Source: Holdemanella porci | GTDB taxonomy: Bacteria; Bacillota_I; Bacilli_A; Erysipelotrichales; Erysipelotrichaceae | Assembly: GCF_019052655.1 (NCBI RefSeq) | Contig: NZ_JAHQVB010000031.1 | Location: 1 to 22,264, forward strand | DNA length: 22,264 nucleotides | Direction of reading: 5' to 3' | Position numbers and translations under genes: made by a program | The notes under the pieces: model-generated | Seen by the model: the letters and a program-made list of their open reading frames with translations, nothing else | Database searches by the model: none | Told to the model about the DNA's origin: nothing | Part shown: positions 20,694 to 22,264 of the stretch, one piece after another | Layout of the letters: each line of letters opens with the position of its first letter | How positions within the stretch are numbered: the stretch's first letter is position 1

Positions 20694-22157
20694 CTACTTT
20701 TTATTAGCATCATATGTAAGCATAATGCCTAAATTCGCATAAATACTTAAATCTACATCCGCAACATCACAAGTCACATGAGCCTGCATACCTTTTAATT
20801 TTGGTAACATAGCTAATGCTTTTTTTGCATCTTCACTATGCAAAGCAGAAACAGATAACGCAATTAAAATTTCATTTGAATGAAGTCTTGGATTTACCGA
20901 ACCAAGATATTCTGTTTTTAAGTTTTGGATAGGTAAAATAGCTTCTGGTGAAATTAAAACTTTCTTTTTATCAATTCCTGCAAGATGTTTTAATACATTC
21001 ATTAAAACGGCTGAACAAGCACCCATTAAATTCGTTGTTTTTCCTGTAATTATTGTTCCATCATCCAATTCAATAGCACCAGATAAAGAATGAGTTTGTT
21101 CTTCTTTTTTACGTGCAGCAACAACACAAGGACGATCTAATTCTGTAATACCCGCTTTGTTCATAACAACTTCTTGTTTTTGAACTTCTTCATATGAACA
21201 TAGTTCATGAGCATATCTTGTTTTACTTACAAAATAACGACGAATGATTTCCTGGTTACTTGCATTACAACATGCTTCATCATCACTAATACATAAACCC
21301 GCCATATTTACACCCATATCTGTAGGACTTTGATAAGGACTTGAACCATATATTTCTTCAAAAATGTTCTTTAGGACAGGAAAAATCTCAATGTCACGAT
21401 TATAATTAACTGTTACTTCATTGTAAGCCTGTAAATGGAATGGGTCAATCATATTTACATCGGCCAAATCTGCAGTTGCAGCTTCATAAGCCAAATTTAC
21501 AGGATGATTCAAAGGTAAATTCCAAATAGGGAACGTTTCATATTTTGCGTATCCTGCCTTAATGCCATGTTTATGTTCATGATATAACTGTGATAAACAA
21601 GTAGCCATTTTACCGCTACCAGGACCTGGAGCCGTCACAACAACTAAAGGTCTTGTTGTCTTAACATAATCATTCTTTCCAAATCCAGAATCAGAAATGA
21701 TTTTTTTAGTATCTGTAGGATATCCTTCAATAAAGTAGTGGAAATATACGTCAATTTTTCTACGTTTCAAACGAGCTTTAAATAAATCAACTGCTTTTTG
21801 ACGATTGTATTGTGTTACAACAACACTTCCAACATATAATCCTCGTTGAGTAAATTCATTGATCAAACGTAAAACATCTTCTTGATATGTAATTTGTAAA
21901 TCGGAACGAGTTTTATTTTGTTCAATATCATTAGCATTAATGACAATGACAATTTCAGCATCATCTTTTAACTGCATCAACATTTGTAATTTTGAATCTG
22001 GCGAAAATCCAGGTAATACGCGAGAAGCATGATTATCATCAAATAATTTTCCACCAAACTCCAAATATAATTTATCTCCAAATTGAGAAATTCTTTCTTT
22101 AATATGCTCTGACTGCATTTCTAAATATTTTTGATTATTAAATCCAATTTTTTTCAT
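20694..22157 (-). CDS. DUF1846-family protein
   Basis: Start chosen at ATG 22155-22157 (487 aa, MKKIGFNNQKYLEMQSEHIK) with GGAG 9 nt upstream; the frame extends eight codons further without an RBS. It matches the DUF1846 family, widespread in Bacillota, of about 490-500 aa and unknown biochemical role. Recognisable blocks are LYLEFGGKLFDDNHASRVLP, VVVTAPGPGSGKMATCLSQL (P-loop-like GPGSGK), the ADLADVNMIDPFHLQAYNEV segment, and TGKTTNLMGACSAVLMNVLK. It is first in the operon with two small unknown genes and udp, directly behind a 5S rRNA gene. Confidence 0.92.
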   Translation of the reverse strand: MKKIGFNNQKYLEMQSEHIKERISQFGDKLYLEFGGKLFDDNHASRVLPGFSPDSKLQMLMQLKDDAEIVIVINANDIEQNKTRSDLQITYQEDVLRLINEFTQRGLYVGSVVVTQYNRQKAVDLFKARLKRRKIDVYFHYFIEGYPTDTKKIISDSGFGKNDYVKTTRPLVVVTAPGPGSGKMATCLSQLYHEHKHGIKAGYAKYETFPIWNLPLNHPVNLAYEAATADLADVNMIDPFHLQAYNEVTVNYNRDIEIFPVLKNIFEEIYGSSPYQSPTDMGVNMAGLCISDDEACCNASNQEIIRRYFVSKTRYAHELCSYEEVQKQEVVMNKAGITELDRPCVVAARKKEEQTHSLSGAIELDDGTIITGKTTNLMGACSAVLMNVLKHLAGIDKKKVLISPEAILPIQNLKTEYLGSVNPRLHSNEILIALSVSALHSEDAKKALAMLPKLKGMQAHVTCDVADVDLSIYANLGIMLTYDANKK

Positions 22158-22182
22158 AATTTCAATCTCCATACAACTCATG

Positions 22183-22211
22183 ATTTTACAATAAAATTAC
22201 AAAAAAGGCAA
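22183..22211 (-). promoter_or_regulatory. Candidate promoter of the DUF1846 operon
   Basis: TTGCCT (22211-22206), a 17-nt spacer and TAAAAT (22188-22183). It lies within the T-rich tail after 5S rRNA, so rRNA readthrough could also contribute. Confidence 0.5.
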
Positions 22212-22218
22212 AAAAAAA

Positions 22219-22264
22219 GGACCCGGCAGCTAGCTATCTTCGCAGGGGCAAGCCCAACTATTGT
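22219..22264 (-). rRNA. 5S rRNA, 3' part (cut by window edge)
   Basis: The minus strand reads AATAGTTGGGCTTGCCCCTG, then CGAAGATAGCTAGCTGCCGGG. This is the conserved 3' half of bacterial 5S rRNA (loop/helix IV TTGGGCTTGCCCC and the 3' strand that closes helix I). A run of T (22218-22211) follows, acting as the operon terminator. The 5' half lies beyond the window. Confidence 0.85.

Overview
The window is low-GC DNA with AGGAGG-type ribosome binding sites, closely packed operons and Bacillota-type housekeeping genes (DivIC, a YtgP/MurJ-like flippase, a fused NAD(P)HX repair enzyme, DUF1846, a MarR plus two-ABC efflux operon). It is most likely a gut- or oral-type Bacillota; I lean to Erysipelotrichia, but that is inference from gene style only.

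Region 1 (1-2800) is an accessory scrap zone. It holds a 5'-truncated IS110-family transposase and a minus-strand cassette repeated twice (838-922 and 2153-2237). Each cassette copy has a GTTAAC-centred palindrome, a Shine-Dalgarno and a 14-codon ORF (MNRTTTRLLLADVF / MHRTTTRQLFENMF). Copy 1 runs straight into an intrinsic terminator whose 5' arm overlaps the short ORF's stop codon, the arrangement expected of ribosome-mediated attenuation. Copy 2 lies upstream of a secreted-protein gene that overlaps a second unknown gene. A small membrane protein and a frameshifted DUF6440-like remnant complete the region.

Region 2 (2800-8222) is bounded by a perfect 54-bp direct repeat. The repeat holds the last 18 nt of tRNA-Arg(TCT) plus its terminator; the intact tRNA is at the right end. 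This is the footprint of site-specific integration at a tRNA 3' end, yet no integrase is present. The cargo is a 1112-residue coiled-coil/CAP (SEC10/PgrA-like) surface protein, a 46-residue protein just upstream of it, an unknown 171-residue protein, and a divergently transcribed XRE repressor. The divergent promoters carry repeated AGTATCT operator-like sites. Repeats that could be recombinase arm sites sit beside the right boundary.

Region 3 (8282-22264) is core chromosome. It contains a MarR-regulated heterodimeric ABC exporter, a TrmA/RumA-family 23S rRNA methyltransferase, tRNA-Leu(GAG), DivIC, MnmG, a MurJ-like flippase, the Nnr fusion, and an operon of DUF1846, two small unknown genes and uridine phosphorylase. 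That operon lies directly downstream of the 3' end of a 5S rRNA gene cut by the window edge. Most of these genes are separated only by short gaps with compact, partly coding-overlapping terminators.
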